From: OLB6 sp964525565
GTDB taxonomy: Bacteria; Bacteroidota; Ignavibacteria; Kapaibacteriales; Kapaibacteriaceae
Length of the DNA stretch: 28,814 bases
Reading direction: 5' to 3'
Assembly: GCA_964525565.1 (NCBI GenBank)
Contig: CAZGHI010000029.1
Location: 1 to 28,814, forward strand
The first letter of the stretch is position 1; each line of letters opens with the position of its first letter. This document shows positions 1 to 7,956 of the stretch, piece by piece. The position numbers and the translations under genes were made by a program. Under the pieces are notes generated by a model that worked only from the letters and a program-made list of their open reading frames with translations, ran no database searches and had not been told where the DNA came from.

Positions 1-575
1 GTCACATGTAATACCTGTGGTGACGTTGCAATTTCGGCATCGCGAAGGTCGCATTCAATACCGCCAAAGATTGCAGAGAGTTCACCTCCGGAAAAGTTTT
101 GCGAATGCACACGCATTTCAACGCCACCAAACACAGCCGACTTATCAATTCTGTCCGTCTGTGAGTTTATCTCTCCATCGTTCTTGTCGGAAATCGGAAT
201 TGTTTTTTTTTTCCAGCGCGACGAGATAAACGAAAGACCAATAATAATGAGCACGATCGGCCAGAATGCGCTCCAGAATCCACCCGGAAGGTAATCCAAC
301 TTGCCCAGTTGCAGCAGGGCTCCAATGGTAAACAGTATAGCCGATCCGACTACTGAGCCGGAGCCTGATGCTAATTGTGCAACAGCAATGAACATAAGAA
401 TAGACGGCCACCATTGCGAAAGCACGGTACCAAATTCCACAAGGCCAAATGCATCTAGCAGCAAGCCGACCCCAACAACAACCAGGGCTATTCCAAACCA
501 AAAGCCTCCGCCCGGTCCACGACGTGACTTGCCAAACTGAACGTGAACGTTACTGTGGAATGTTGCATTGTTCAT
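1..575 (-). CDS. LiaF/YvqF-like membrane protein (3' end outside window)
   Basis: I translated this minus-strand frame by hand. It runs open from an ATG at 575 for 191 codons to the window edge, so the C-terminus is missing. After a short polar start there are several hydrophobic segments (about residues 25-115, with WFGIALVVVGVGLLL and FWPIVLIIIGLSFIS). A basic stop-transfer stretch with three lysines follows, then a soluble part with FGGVEMRV and, about 20 residues later, IFGGIECDLRDAEI. That doublet is characteristic of the C-terminal domain of LiaF-type proteins, in which a DUF5668-like membrane region precedes a beta-helical domain. LiaF-type proteins modulate cell-envelope stress signalling in Firmicutes; in this lineage the role is unknown. 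A weak AAGGGA lies just upstream of the ATG. The gene follows the aminotransferase by 26 nt and is probably co-transcribed with it. A run of ten A falls inside the coding sequence. The family call is firm; the function is not. Confidence 0.8.
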   Translation of the reverse strand, partial: MNNATFHSNVHVQFGKSRRGPGGGFWFGIALVVVGVGLLLDAFGLVEFGTVLSQWWPSILMFIAVAQLASGSGSVVGSAILFTIGALLQLGKLDYLPGGFWSAFWPIVLIIIGLSFISSRWKKKTIPISDKNDGEINSQTDRIDKSAVFGGVEMRVHSQNFSGGELSAIFGGIECDLRDAEIATSPQVLHV

Positions 576-601
576 GATATTCCCTTGAATTACTGAGGGA
601 C

Positions 602-1813
602 TTACGTACGGTAAAAATCGGCAACTGTTGCAACAACATCGTGAATATGCTCTTCTTGTAGTTCGGGGTAAATTGGGAGCGATAATACGCTTTCGCAGAG
701 CGAGGATGTTACCGGAAACGAAGCACCATCGGCAGCAAGGTATGAAAAACATTCCTGGGCGTGGAGTGGAACCGGGTAGTAGATTTCGGTGCCAATATTT
801 CTGCTGCTGAGATAGTTCCGTAATTCGTTACGGTTATGTACCCGGATGGTAAACTGATTAAAGATGTGGTGGTCAACCCACGGTTCAGGGTGCAGCGCAA
901 TCGGCAGCAAAACAGGATGGTCGGCCGTTATCTCGGTTTGTGCATCGGGAGCAGACAGCCCGGCCCGGATAAAAAGTTCGGAGTAGAGGGAGGCATTCCT
1001 CCGTCGCCCTTCATGCCATTGTGGGAGGTAGGGAAGTTTTACTCTCAGTACTGCCGCCTGCATCGCATCGAGGCGAAAATTTCCACCTACAAAACGGTGA
1101 TAGTACCGTGGCTCCATACCGTGATTTCGCATTTGCCGTAGCGTGTTGGCCAATTCGCTGTTATTGGTTGTGATGAGACCGGCATCACCAAATGCACCAA
1201 GATTTTTCGTAGGGTAAAACGAGAAGCACCCAATCAAACCCAAGCCCCCTACCCGCCGTCCGTCCGACGCTTGCGTGCCTATCGCCTGAGCGGCATCTTC
1301 CACGATCGGGATGTTGTACTTCTCTGAGATCTGTAGAAGTGACTCCATGTCTGCCGCCTGACCGAACAGGTGCACCGGAACAATGGCCTTGGTTTTTGGA
1401 GTGATAGCTTGTTCAACCAATTCGGGGTTTACCATAAACCCTTTGGGTTCAACATCTACGAACACTGGTGTTGCTCCCAGTCGTGCAACACAGCCGGCAG
1501 TAGCGAAAAACGAAAAGTCAGGGACAATCACCTCGTCGCCCGGGCCAATGCCCAGCGCCATAAACGCCATAAGTAAGGCATCTGTTCCACTGGAAACTCC
1601 AATAGCATGGTGAACACCAAGGTAATCGGCAATCTCTGTTTCGAGGGCTGCCACCTCCGGTCCGAGGATATACACCTGGCTCTCGGCTATACGAAGTAAA
1701 GCTGCTTCAATGTGTTGCCGAAGTGAAGCGTACTGTGCGTGGAGGTCGTGTAGAGGAACCGTGAACGGGGGCTGGAATGGATGAGACGTGAGCGTTGATA
1801 GCAGAAAACGCAA
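602..1813 (-). CDS. DegT/DnrJ/EryC1/StrS-family PLP aminotransferase
   Basis: This is a complete 403-residue member of the sugar aminotransferase family. These enzymes transfer an amino group to keto-sugars bound to nucleotides, usually for surface polysaccharide or antibiotic sugar synthesis. Visible landmarks are the PLP phosphate-binding SSGTDAL (about residues 74-80), VEDAAQA with Asp173 that contacts the pyridine nitrogen, and FYPTKNLGAFGDAG with Lys203 as the predicted Schiff-base lysine. VPLHDLHAQY at residues 19-28 is the usual N-terminus of the family, so about 17 extra residues precede it. The start is TTG at 1813: a stop codon lies four codons upstream, and no ATG or GTG occurs in frame before residue 82. 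The sugar substrate cannot be told from sequence and no glycan genes are adjacent. It is upstream of, and probably co-transcribed with, the LiaF-like gene. Confidence 0.92.
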   Translation of the reverse strand: MRFLLSTLTSHPFQPPFTVPLHDLHAQYASLRQHIEAALLRIAESQVYILGPEVAALETEIADYLGVHHAIGVSSGTDALLMAFMALGIGPGDEVIVPDFSFFATAGCVARLGATPVFVDVEPKGFMVNPELVEQAITPKTKAIVPVHLFGQAADMESLLQISEKYNIPIVEDAAQAIGTQASDGRRVGGLGLIGCFSFYPTKNLGAFGDAGLITTNNSELANTLRQMRNHGMEPRYYHRFVGGNFRLDAMQAAVLRVKLPYLPQWHEGRRRNASLYSELFIRAGLSAPDAQTEITADHPVLLPIALHPEPWVDHHIFNQFTIRVHNRNELRNYLSSRNIGTEIYYPVPLHAQECFSYLAADGASFPVTSSLCESVLSLPIYPELQEEHIHDVVATVADFYRT

Positions 1814-1817
1814 AGCA

Positions 1818-1825
1818 CAAACTTA
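1818..1825 (-). promoter_or_regulatory. Possible -7 element of the DegT gene
   Basis: On the minus strand this reads TAAGTTTG, an exact match to the Bacteroidota -7 consensus TAnnTTTG. It lies only 4 nt before the TTG start at 1813, so transcription would begin at or just beside that codon and the mRNA would be nearly leaderless. No convincing TTTG lies 19-21 nt upstream, so this may be a chance match. The 103-nt divergent region also holds a weaker plus-strand candidate for ald: TTG at 1842-1844 and CATTTTTG at 1868-1875. Confidence 0.3.
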
Positions 1826-1916
1826 GCTCAGCGTACCACCATTGGCAGCGCAATGTTCTTTTTAACGCATTTTTGCAGTCCAAATTCGAACAACACTTTT
1901 CAGCAGAGGATATAGT

Positions 1917-3035
1917 ATGATTGTCGGAGTACCGAAGGAGATTAAGCCACTAGAAAAACGTGTGGGTATGACGCCCGGTGGCTGCGAGATGATGATACGC
2001 AACGGACACACAGTTGTAGTCCAGCGGGGTGCCGGGGAAGGTAGTGGTTTTGCAGACGAGCGATACACTACAGTTGGCGTTCAGATGGTGGAAACCGCTG
2101 AAGAGGTGTATGCACAGGCAGATATGATTGTAAAGGTGAAAGAGCCAATTGCACCGGAGTATCCACTCATTCGCGAGAATCAGGTGTTGTTCACCTACTT
2201 CCATTTTGCGGCATCGCGTGAACTCACCGAGGCTATGGTGCACAATGGTTCTGTGTGCATTGCATACGAAACGGTGCAACGTGCCGACGGATCACTGCCC
2301 CTGCTGATACCAATGAGCGAAGTTGCCGGAAGAATGTCAACGCAAGAAGGCGCTAAATTTCTTGAACATCCTATGGGAGGTCGGGGTGTTCTCTTAGGCG
2401 GAGTCCCCGGTGTAAAACCCGCAAACGTTATGGTGCTTGGCGGCGGTGTTGTTGGAACGCATGCTGCGAAGATTGCTGCAGGTTTCGGAGCTCGCGTTAC
2501 CATATTTGATAACAATCTTTATCGTCTGCGGTACCTGGACGATGTAATGCCGGCGAATTGCGAAACGCAGATGTCAACTGCTGCTAACATCCGCGAGGCC
2601 ATAGTGGAAGCCGACCTTGTTATTGGAGGTGTGCTTATTGTTGGCGCCAAGGCTCCACATCTGGTTACACGAGACATGCTCCGCCTGATGAAACCGGGCA
2701 GTGTTATTGTTGACGTGTCGGTTGACCAAGGCGGTTGTGTGGAAACCAGCAAGCCTACCACGCACGACAATCCAACGTTTGTTGTTGATGGCGTTGTACA
2801 CTACGGGGTTGCAAACATGCCGGGAGCAGTACCATATACCTCGACCCTCGCGCTGGCAGGCGCAACGTTGCCATACGCCATTGAATTAGCAAACAAAGGT
2901 TGGGAGGGGGCTGTGCAAGCAAGTCGTGAGCTTGAGCTTGGCGTTAACGTGGTTCGGAATACAATTGTTTACCAGGCAGTGGCAGATGCATTCAATATGC
3001 CATACCGTCCACTGCGCGACGTTATGGGTTGGTAA
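1917..3035 (+). CDS. ald: Alanine dehydrogenase
   Basis: This is a complete 372-residue NAD-dependent L-alanine dehydrogenase (reversible L-alanine to pyruvate plus ammonia), of normal family length. The start fits MIVGVPKEIKPLEKRV, the standard N-terminus. Catalytic and substrate-binding residues known from the Mycobacterium and Phormidium enzymes can be placed: Arg15, Lys75 in VKVKEP, His96 in FTYFHF and Asp270 in VDVSVDQGG. The NAD-binding Rossmann loop is VLGGGVVG at residues 173-180. The motif VVHYGVANMPGAVP near residue 300 is also typical. The protein is cytoplasmic and may link amino-acid catabolism to central carbon. It diverges from the DegT gene and is followed 10 nt later by an unrelated membrane protein gene that probably shares its transcript. 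Confidence 0.97.
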   Translation: MIVGVPKEIKPLEKRVGMTPGGCEMMIRNGHTVVVQRGAGEGSGFADERYTTVGVQMVETAEEVYAQADMIVKVKEPIAPEYPLIRENQVLFTYFHFAASRELTEAMVHNGSVCIAYETVQRADGSLPLLIPMSEVAGRMSTQEGAKFLEHPMGGRGVLLGGVPGVKPANVMVLGGGVVGTHAAKIAAGFGARVTIFDNNLYRLRYLDDVMPANCETQMSTAANIREAIVEADLVIGGVLIVGAKAPHLVTRDMLRLMKPGSVIVDVSVDQGGCVETSKPTTHDNPTFVVDGVVHYGVANMPGAVPYTSTLALAGATLPYAIELANKGWEGAVQASRELELGVNVVRNTIVYQAVADAFNMPYRPLRDVMGW

Positions 3036-3045
3036 GCAATTGTTG

Positions 3046-4446
3046 ATGCGAATGCAGCGATATCAGAGTATGTTATTCCGTGTCCTGGTAACAGCAGTCA
3101 TGTTTCTGGGGCCGCAATTGTTGTATTCGCAGGAAATGCAGGTTGCCTTCGACAGTGCAGGAACTGTGTTTGTTATTGACCTGGCCATGCAACGCCAGCA
3201 CAACATTCTTCCTGTACCGGTAGATGGATTCATAGAAGCACGTTTGTTTCAGTCGGAAGCAGGTGAGTTCTGGTTAGAGGTTGTACGAACGAACCACAAA
3301 GGGGACCGCATTCGTTCCAGAGAAGAGTTTTCCGGTAGCAATGTACAACGTGTTCGCCTCAAACTGCACGATATCCAAAGTGGAAGCACCGGCACAGAGC
3401 AGTCTTTGCCGGAGTTGAGCGCATTGGGGCGTAGCGACTTCTACAATGGTAACACCGGGCTTATTGTAGGCACCACTTTTTGGGGTCTTGTGTATGGCTC
3501 CTACTTTACCACAGCCATCGGAGCAGGCGAGAGTGCAGGTTACGGAGCTCTAATTGGCGCAGGTTTAGGTTTTGCCATTCCAATGATTGTTTCTAGCAAT
3601 ACATCGGTGAATGATGCATCAACGGAACTGGCGTTGGGAGGACTCTTTCAGGGCCTTATGCACGGGTTGTTCATCACGGGTCTTGTGTTTGGCGAAGACG
3701 CACCCGACTACAAGGTTCCATTTGCCATGACGGTAGGTGTAGGAATTGCCGAGGCCACGTCAGGTTTTTTTGTTGCAAAGAATACCGGCATGAGTGCAGG
3801 TACGGCAGGTGCGATCACGAGTACGTCATTTATTGGGGCCCTAACGGCAGTGCAGCTTTCGGCTGTATTTCTTTCGGTTTCGGACGTTTCCGGTGATGCT
3901 TCAATTCGACTTACAACAGGTCTGGGATTAGCAGGGTCCGTTGCCGGAATCGTTGCAGGTAACATCCTTGCCAATCATTATCGTTTTTCGCTTGCCGACG
4001 CAACAGCGTACATGCTTACGTCGTTTTATGCAGCAGCGCTGCCCTATACGATATATGAGTCGTTTGTCCAGGATTTCGAGGGCTTCGACTCAGCCCTATT
4101 GTATGGTACAGGAGTATTGGCCACCATAGGTGGCATGTGGGGGGGGCTGGAAATTGTTCGTTCAGGAGATTTTCTACCGAGTGCATCAACACACATGATT
4201 GTTGGGAGTATTGCCGGTTGTGCAGCGGGGTTAGGTATTTTAGGGCTGACCGGTGGTGAACAATCTCTACTTTTCCCCTATCTGGGATCGGTTGGTGGAT
4301 TTGCACTTGGCATGGCTATGAGTAACCGGCAGCACAACGGTGCACTTTTGGGCAAAGCAGAGTTCGACATTAATCCCGTAGCGCCCCTCTTTGCCGGTCG
4401 CCTGGGCACACATGTGCCGATGGTATCGGCACTATTCCGATTCTGA
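3046..4446 (+). CDS. Exported Gly-rich membrane protein of unknown function
   Basis: I do not recognise this 466-residue protein. The ORF is open upstream into ald, but ATG 3046 is preferred because it gives a proper signal peptide (basic MRMQRYQ, hydrophobic core, then LLYSQ near residue 28); ATG 3052 or 3070 is also possible. Residues about 30-110 look like a small beta-rich soluble domain. From about residue 130 onward there is a long series of hydrophobic, Gly/Ala/Ser-rich segments in pairs, with many small-residue GxxxG-like spacings, resembling glycine-zipper helical hairpins. The protein ends in SALFRF, and a terminal phenylalanine is common among outer-membrane proteins, so an outer-membrane location is possible but unproven. 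It sits between ald and paaN on the same strand with short gaps (10 and 42 nt), which suggests one transcript but gives no clear functional link. Confidence 0.8.
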   Translation: MRMQRYQSMLFRVLVTAVMFLGPQLLYSQEMQVAFDSAGTVFVIDLAMQRQHNILPVPVDGFIEARLFQSEAGEFWLEVVRTNHKGDRIRSREEFSGSNVQRVRLKLHDIQSGSTGTEQSLPELSALGRSDFYNGNTGLIVGTTFWGLVYGSYFTTAIGAGESAGYGALIGAGLGFAIPMIVSSNTSVNDASTELALGGLFQGLMHGLFITGLVFGEDAPDYKVPFAMTVGVGIAEATSGFFVAKNTGMSAGTAGAITSTSFIGALTAVQLSAVFLSVSDVSGDASIRLTTGLGLAGSVAGIVAGNILANHYRFSLADATAYMLTSFYAAALPYTIYESFVQDFEGFDSALLYGTGVLATIGGMWGGLEIVRSGDFLPSASTHMIVGSIAGCAAGLGILGLTGGEQSLLFPYLGSVGGFALGMAMSNRQHNGALLGKAEFDINPVAPLFAGRLGTHVPMVSALFRF

Positions 4447-4488
4447 GTTGGAGTTGTACAGTAATCTGAAAACATTAGTAATACATTC

Positions 4489-6159
4489 ATGAACCTTGAA
4501 CAGCACCTATCAACACTGCATGCAGCCATGAGTGCTTGTGCAGAACGTACGTTTTTTGCACACTGGCCTGAGCCCCCTTCCGGAAAAATTTATGGCGAGA
4601 ATGCAAATGCCGAAGGAGAACAGGCATTCAAGCAATCGCTTCAGAAGCCTTTTCAAGGCCTGCTACAGAAGGGTGAGGGTAGCGTTGGAGAAGAGGTATC
4701 GCCGTGGGGGTTCCCCTTGGGTATTACTTATCCTGCTTCTTCGCCCGACGCTTTCGTACAGCAGGCAGTTTCGGCACAGTCGTTATGGCAACGGCTACCG
4801 GTGCGGGACAGAGCTGTGCTGCTTATCGAAGCTCTTGAACGTGCCTCGAAGCGGTTCTTTGAAATAGGGTATGCTACAATGCACACAACCGGTCAGGGTT
4901 TTGTTATGGCCTTCCAGTCGAGTGGACCGCATGCATTCGATAGAGCGCTGGAAGCGGTTGCTATGGGGGTAATTGCACAAGAAATGTGCACCACGCCGGT
5001 TGAGTGGGTGAAGCCAATGGGAAAGGTAAATGTTAGCATCAACAAATCGTACGTGTGCCGTCCGAAAGGCGTGAATCTTGTTATTGGTTGCAGTACCTTC
5101 CCTGTGTGGAACTCACTTCCCGGTCTGTTTGCAGGATTAATTACCGGCAACAGTGTTATCGTAAAGCCGCACCCGTCGGCAGTGCTACCAATAGCAATTA
5201 TTGTAGCCGAGTTACAGGCAACGTTGCAGTTGCACGGATACGACCCGCACCTTGTGCAGCTTGCTGCCGATAGTGCTTCTCGTCCGATAACAATGGCCTT
5301 CGTTGAACATCCGGAGGTACGCATCATTGACTATACGGGTGGTTCTGTGTTTGGAACAGCAGTAGAAGCTGCTGCCCTACCTCAGGGTAAGGTTGTGTAC
5401 AGCGAAAAGGCTGGTGTAAACAGCGTAATCATTGAAAGTGCTGACGATCTGGATAAAGCACTCTCCAATGTTGCATTTTCTCTGAGTTTGTATAGCGGAC
5501 AGATGTGCACTGCGCCACAGAACATATTCATTCCGCAGCAGGGTGTTAGTGCCGGTGGAGTTCACTACACTGTTGATCAGGTGGTTACTAAACTTGTTGA
5601 GTGTATTGATGCTCTGGTTGGTAACGAAAAGACCGGACCGGGAACAGTAGGAACAATTCAGAATACAGCTACGCTGCAACGTGTAGAAGAAGCACGAGCC
5701 TTAGGGCTGGAGGTAATTCGAGATTCCGGAAGTGTACCACAGCATGGGTTCGAACATGCACGCACAGCATCGCCCTTGATACTTAAGGCAGGGCCCAACA
5801 ACGAAGCACTGTACACACGGGAATGGTTTGGACCGATTTCTTTCGTCATCACCACAGAGTCATTTCAGGAGGCTGTGGCAGTGGTAGCGAAGAGTGTTCG
5901 CGACCATGGTGCGCTAACGGTTTCGGTGTACACAACAAATGCAGACTACCAACAAATGGCAGAGGATGCTATTGTTTCCGCCGGAGCACCGGTTGCGTTC
6001 AATTTTGACAGTTTCGTGTGGGTCAACCAGTCGGCTGCATTTTCTGATTATCATGGAACAGGTGCAAATCCGGCAGGCACAGCATCATTTACCGATCTGT
6101 CGTTTGTTTCGGGCCGCTATAACATAATAGGTGTTCGCAAACAAGCGACACAGCAGTAA
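4489..6159 (+). CDS. paaN: PaaN-type aldehyde dehydrogenase
   Basis: This 556-residue protein belongs to the PaaN branch of the aldehyde dehydrogenase superfamily, associated with phenylacetate degradation. The N-terminal portion is diagnostic: a helical start, then PPSGKIYGE (about residues 29-37) and SPWGFPLGITYP (71-82). The ALDH core shows VIVKPHPS with Lys226, YSEKAGVNSVII with Glu306, and SLYSGQMCTAPQNIF with the predicted nucleophile Cys340. In the known pathway, semialdehyde-CoA oxidation follows ring opening by the paaABCDE/paaG/paaZ products. None of those genes is visible here, so the substrate could be another aldehyde-CoA or aromatic aldehyde. The ATG at 4489 fits the family N-terminus, and the preceding 42 nt contain no clear promoter. 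The end converges on the cystathionine enzyme gene with 21 nt between stop codons. Confidence 0.88.
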   Translation: MNLEQHLSTLHAAMSACAERTFFAHWPEPPSGKIYGENANAEGEQAFKQSLQKPFQGLLQKGEGSVGEEVSPWGFPLGITYPASSPDAFVQQAVSAQSLWQRLPVRDRAVLLIEALERASKRFFEIGYATMHTTGQGFVMAFQSSGPHAFDRALEAVAMGVIAQEMCTTPVEWVKPMGKVNVSINKSYVCRPKGVNLVIGCSTFPVWNSLPGLFAGLITGNSVIVKPHPSAVLPIAIIVAELQATLQLHGYDPHLVQLAADSASRPITMAFVEHPEVRIIDYTGGSVFGTAVEAAALPQGKVVYSEKAGVNSVIIESADDLDKALSNVAFSLSLYSGQMCTAPQNIFIPQQGVSAGGVHYTVDQVVTKLVECIDALVGNEKTGPGTVGTIQNTATLQRVEEARALGLEVIRDSGSVPQHGFEHARTASPLILKAGPNNEALYTREWFGPISFVITTESFQEAVAVVAKSVRDHGALTVSVYTTNADYQQMAEDAIVSAGAPVAFNFDSFVWVNQSAAFSDYHGTGANPAGTASFTDLSFVSGRYNIIGVRKQATQQ

Positions 6160-6162
6160 TCA

Positions 6163-6177
6163 CATCCATAGCGGATG
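6163..6177. terminator. Small hairpin between convergent genes
   Basis: CATCC (6163-6167) and GGATG (6173-6177) form a 5-bp stem around ATAGC, exactly in the 21 nt between the stop codons of two convergent genes. There is no T-run on either side, so it is only a weak candidate for a bidirectional terminator. Confidence 0.25.
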
Positions 6178-6180
6178 AGA

Positions 6181-7317
6181 CTATGGTTGGAGAGCTTGCT
6201 CTAGGTCAGCGATAAGGTCGTGTACATCCTCAACACCAACACTCAATCTCACAAGGCCGGGAGTAATGCCAAGCCGGAGACGCTGTTCTTCCGGCACACT
6301 GCCGTGCGTCATACTTACGGGATGACAAACCAAGGATTCTACGCCACCTAAACTTTCTGCGAGAAGGAACAACTGAATTTTATTTGTGAACTGTTGCGCT
6401 CTTTCAAGCGAACCCAGTTCCATACTGATCATGCCACCAAAGGCATCCATTTGTCCTTTTGCCAGTTCATGCTGCGGATGGCTTTGCAGGCCGGGATAAT
6501 GGACAGCGTGTACTGCAGAGTGGGATTCCAGCCACTGTGCGATGTGGAGAGCATTTTCACTATGCCGTTCCATGCGGAGATGCAATGTTTTGGCAGAACG
6601 TAGGCAAAGCCACGACTCGAATGGTCCGGGAACTGCTCCAACAGCATTCTGTATAAAATGCAACTGCTGTCCAATCTCTTCAGATGAAGTTGCAACGATA
6701 CCGTGAACCAGATCTGAATGTCCGCCCAGGTATTTGGTAGCGCTGTGAACTACGATGTTAGCTCCAAGGTCGAGTGGACGTTGTAGGTACGGTGATGCAA
6801 ATGTGTTGTCCACAACCATAAAAGCGCCGATTTCTCGGGCGATGGATGCAACCATCCTCACATCGGTTATGGTCATCATAGGGTTGGTTGGCGTTTCGGT
6901 GTAGATCATGCGGGTGTTCGGCTTTACCGCCTTGCGAACATTTTCTGCTTCGCGCATGTCCACAAACGAAAAGTCAAGTCCAAAACGCTGAAACACGCGT
7001 GTGGCTAGTCGGTAGGTACCGCCGTACATATCTTCGGCCATAATAACATGGTCACCGGCAGAAAGTAAGCGAAGTACGGCATCAACAGCAGCCGATCCAC
7101 TGGCAAAAGCAGCGGCATCTACACCATTTTCCATAGCTGCCAGGCATTTTTCCCAGTGCGAGCGTGTTGGATTTTGAGTTCGCGCATATTCCCAGCCCTT
7201 ATGCTTTCCTATCGCCTCTTGAGCATACGTTGAGGTTTGATAGAGGGGGACCGTTACGGAACCGGTTAGCTCATCTGGTTCCTGGCCAACGTGAATGGCC
7301 TTCGTTGAAAACTTCAC
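6181..7317 (-). CDS. Cystathionine gamma-synthase/lyase-type PLP enzyme
   Basis: This 378-residue protein is a complete Cys/Met metabolism PLP enzyme (the MetB, MetC, CGL and MGL group). It shows YARTQNPTR (residues 44-52) for PLP phosphate contact across the dimer, ASGSAAV near 72-78, MYGGTYR with Tyr98, VVDNTFASPYLQRP with Asp170, and HSATKYLGGHSD with Lys195 as the Schiff-base lysine. KTLHLRM is the usual substrate-side segment. The start MKFSTKAIHVGQ is the normal N-terminus. Motifs alone do not separate gamma-synthase (methionine synthesis) from gamma-lyase (cysteine from cystathionine), although overall it resembles MetB/CGL most. It is 9 nt downstream of the short exported-protein gene and is probably expressed from the promoter at 7860-7891. 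Confidence 0.93.
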   Translation of the reverse strand: MKFSTKAIHVGQEPDELTGSVTVPLYQTSTYAQEAIGKHKGWEYARTQNPTRSHWEKCLAAMENGVDAAAFASGSAAVDAVLRLLSAGDHVIMAEDMYGGTYRLATRVFQRFGLDFSFVDMREAENVRKAVKPNTRMIYTETPTNPMMTITDVRMVASIAREIGAFMVVDNTFASPYLQRPLDLGANIVVHSATKYLGGHSDLVHGIVATSSEEIGQQLHFIQNAVGAVPGPFESWLCLRSAKTLHLRMERHSENALHIAQWLESHSAVHAVHYPGLQSHPQHELAKGQMDAFGGMISMELGSLERAQQFTNKIQLFLLAESLGGVESLVCHPVSMTHGSVPEEQRLRLGITPGLVRLSVGVEDVHDLIADLEQALQP

Positions 7318-7326
7318 TGAATAATG

Positions 7327-7839
7327 TTAGCGACTCAGATAAAACTTTTCTGCTCGTCGGAAATTGGACCCTTGCAGAATACAGATATACACGCCTTCCG
7401 GCAAGTCTGATATTGAAGATGTGTATTCATGTTCGCCACGGGAAACCGGACCACGGTGAACGTCCATCATGCGTTTTCCGAGCATATTGAAGATGCCAAT
7501 ATCTGCTGATGGCTGGTCGTTTGCAATGTCAACTTTTACCGTTACCACATCAGAGGTAGCTCGAACGAAAAGGATTTTACTTTCGCCGCGGGCAGTATCG
7601 GCTGTAAGGCTCGTTTTTGGTGTCTGCTTTTGGGATCGCTGCCCTAGGGCATTTACCACAATATCAGCAGCATTTAACGTTGGTGAACTTAGCCGAATAG
7701 CGGATGCCGAAACGTTGGGTTTGGCGGTATTCTTCTTTGCTTTGTCGGCCAAAGCGGGTGTTGACAAGAGCCCACATGCCAGCACTACTGCTAAAAATAG
7801 CAGAACGCGCGCAGCAATATGGTGTTTCAAGGTCAACAT
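7327..7839 (-). CDS. Short exported protein with probable T9SS sorting domain
   Basis: This 170-residue protein has a signal peptide (basic start, LLFLAVVLACGLL, cleavage near TPALA at about residue 31). A Lys/Ser/Thr-rich low-complexity stretch follows, then from about residue 90 a compact beta-domain with VTVKVDI, IGIFNMLGKRMMDV and LPEGVYICILQ. The last elements match the pattern of a type IX secretion C-terminal sorting domain: IYNMLGxxV, a turn, then LxxGVYxxxI and a short final strand. There is no separate cargo domain, so it may be a minimal surface protein, or a periplasmic protein with the same fold. ATG 7839 fits the signal peptide. It has its own promoter and precedes the cystathionine enzyme by 9 nt, an odd pairing of a surface protein with amino-acid metabolism. 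Confidence 0.75.
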   Translation of the reverse strand: MLTLKHHIAARVLLFLAVVLACGLLSTPALADKAKKNTAKPNVSASAIRLSSPTLNAADIVVNALGQRSQKQTPKTSLTADTARGESKILFVRATSDVVTVKVDIANDQPSADIGIFNMLGKRMMDVHRGPVSRGEHEYTSSISDLPEGVYICILQGSNFRRAEKFYLSR

Positions 7840-7859
7840 TGATGTACAATAACCCGAAG

Positions 7860-7891
7860 CAAATCTATAGCTTAACCACCTTCAAACCAAA
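7860..7891 (-). promoter_or_regulatory. Bacteroidota-type promoter TTTG-N20-TAGATTTG
   Basis: On the minus strand TTTG (7891-7888) is followed after exactly 20 nt by TAGATTTG (7867-7860). Both match the Bacteroides housekeeping consensus, TTTG - 19 to 21 nt - TAnnTTTG. Transcription would begin near 7853, giving a leader of about 14 nt before ATG 7839. It lies directly after the terminator of the preceding gene and should drive the exported protein and the cystathionine enzyme. Confidence 0.8.
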
Positions 7892-7893
7892 CC

Positions 7894-7942
7894 TGAGGTA
7901 CTGCATGGGGTAAGCCATTTGATACACCCATGCAGTACCTCA
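7894..7942 (-). terminator. Perfect 16-bp hairpin, terminator of the 1459-residue gene
   Basis: TGAGGTACTGCATGGG (7894-7909) and its exact complement (7927-7942) form a 16-bp perfect stem around a 17-nt loop. It starts 14 nt beyond the stop codon of the large surface-protein gene and ends just before the next promoter. On the minus strand it is followed by a moderately T-rich GGTTTGGTTTG rather than a pure U-tract. Position and perfection argue for a transcription terminator. Confidence 0.75.
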
Positions 7943-7956
7943 ATATTTATGCCGAA

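Noticed and set aside
145..501. Minus-strand ORF of 118 codons in another frame
   Set aside because: It is a shadow of the LiaF-like gene, whose frame gives recognisable membrane and FGG motifs; this one gives no domain and improbable composition.
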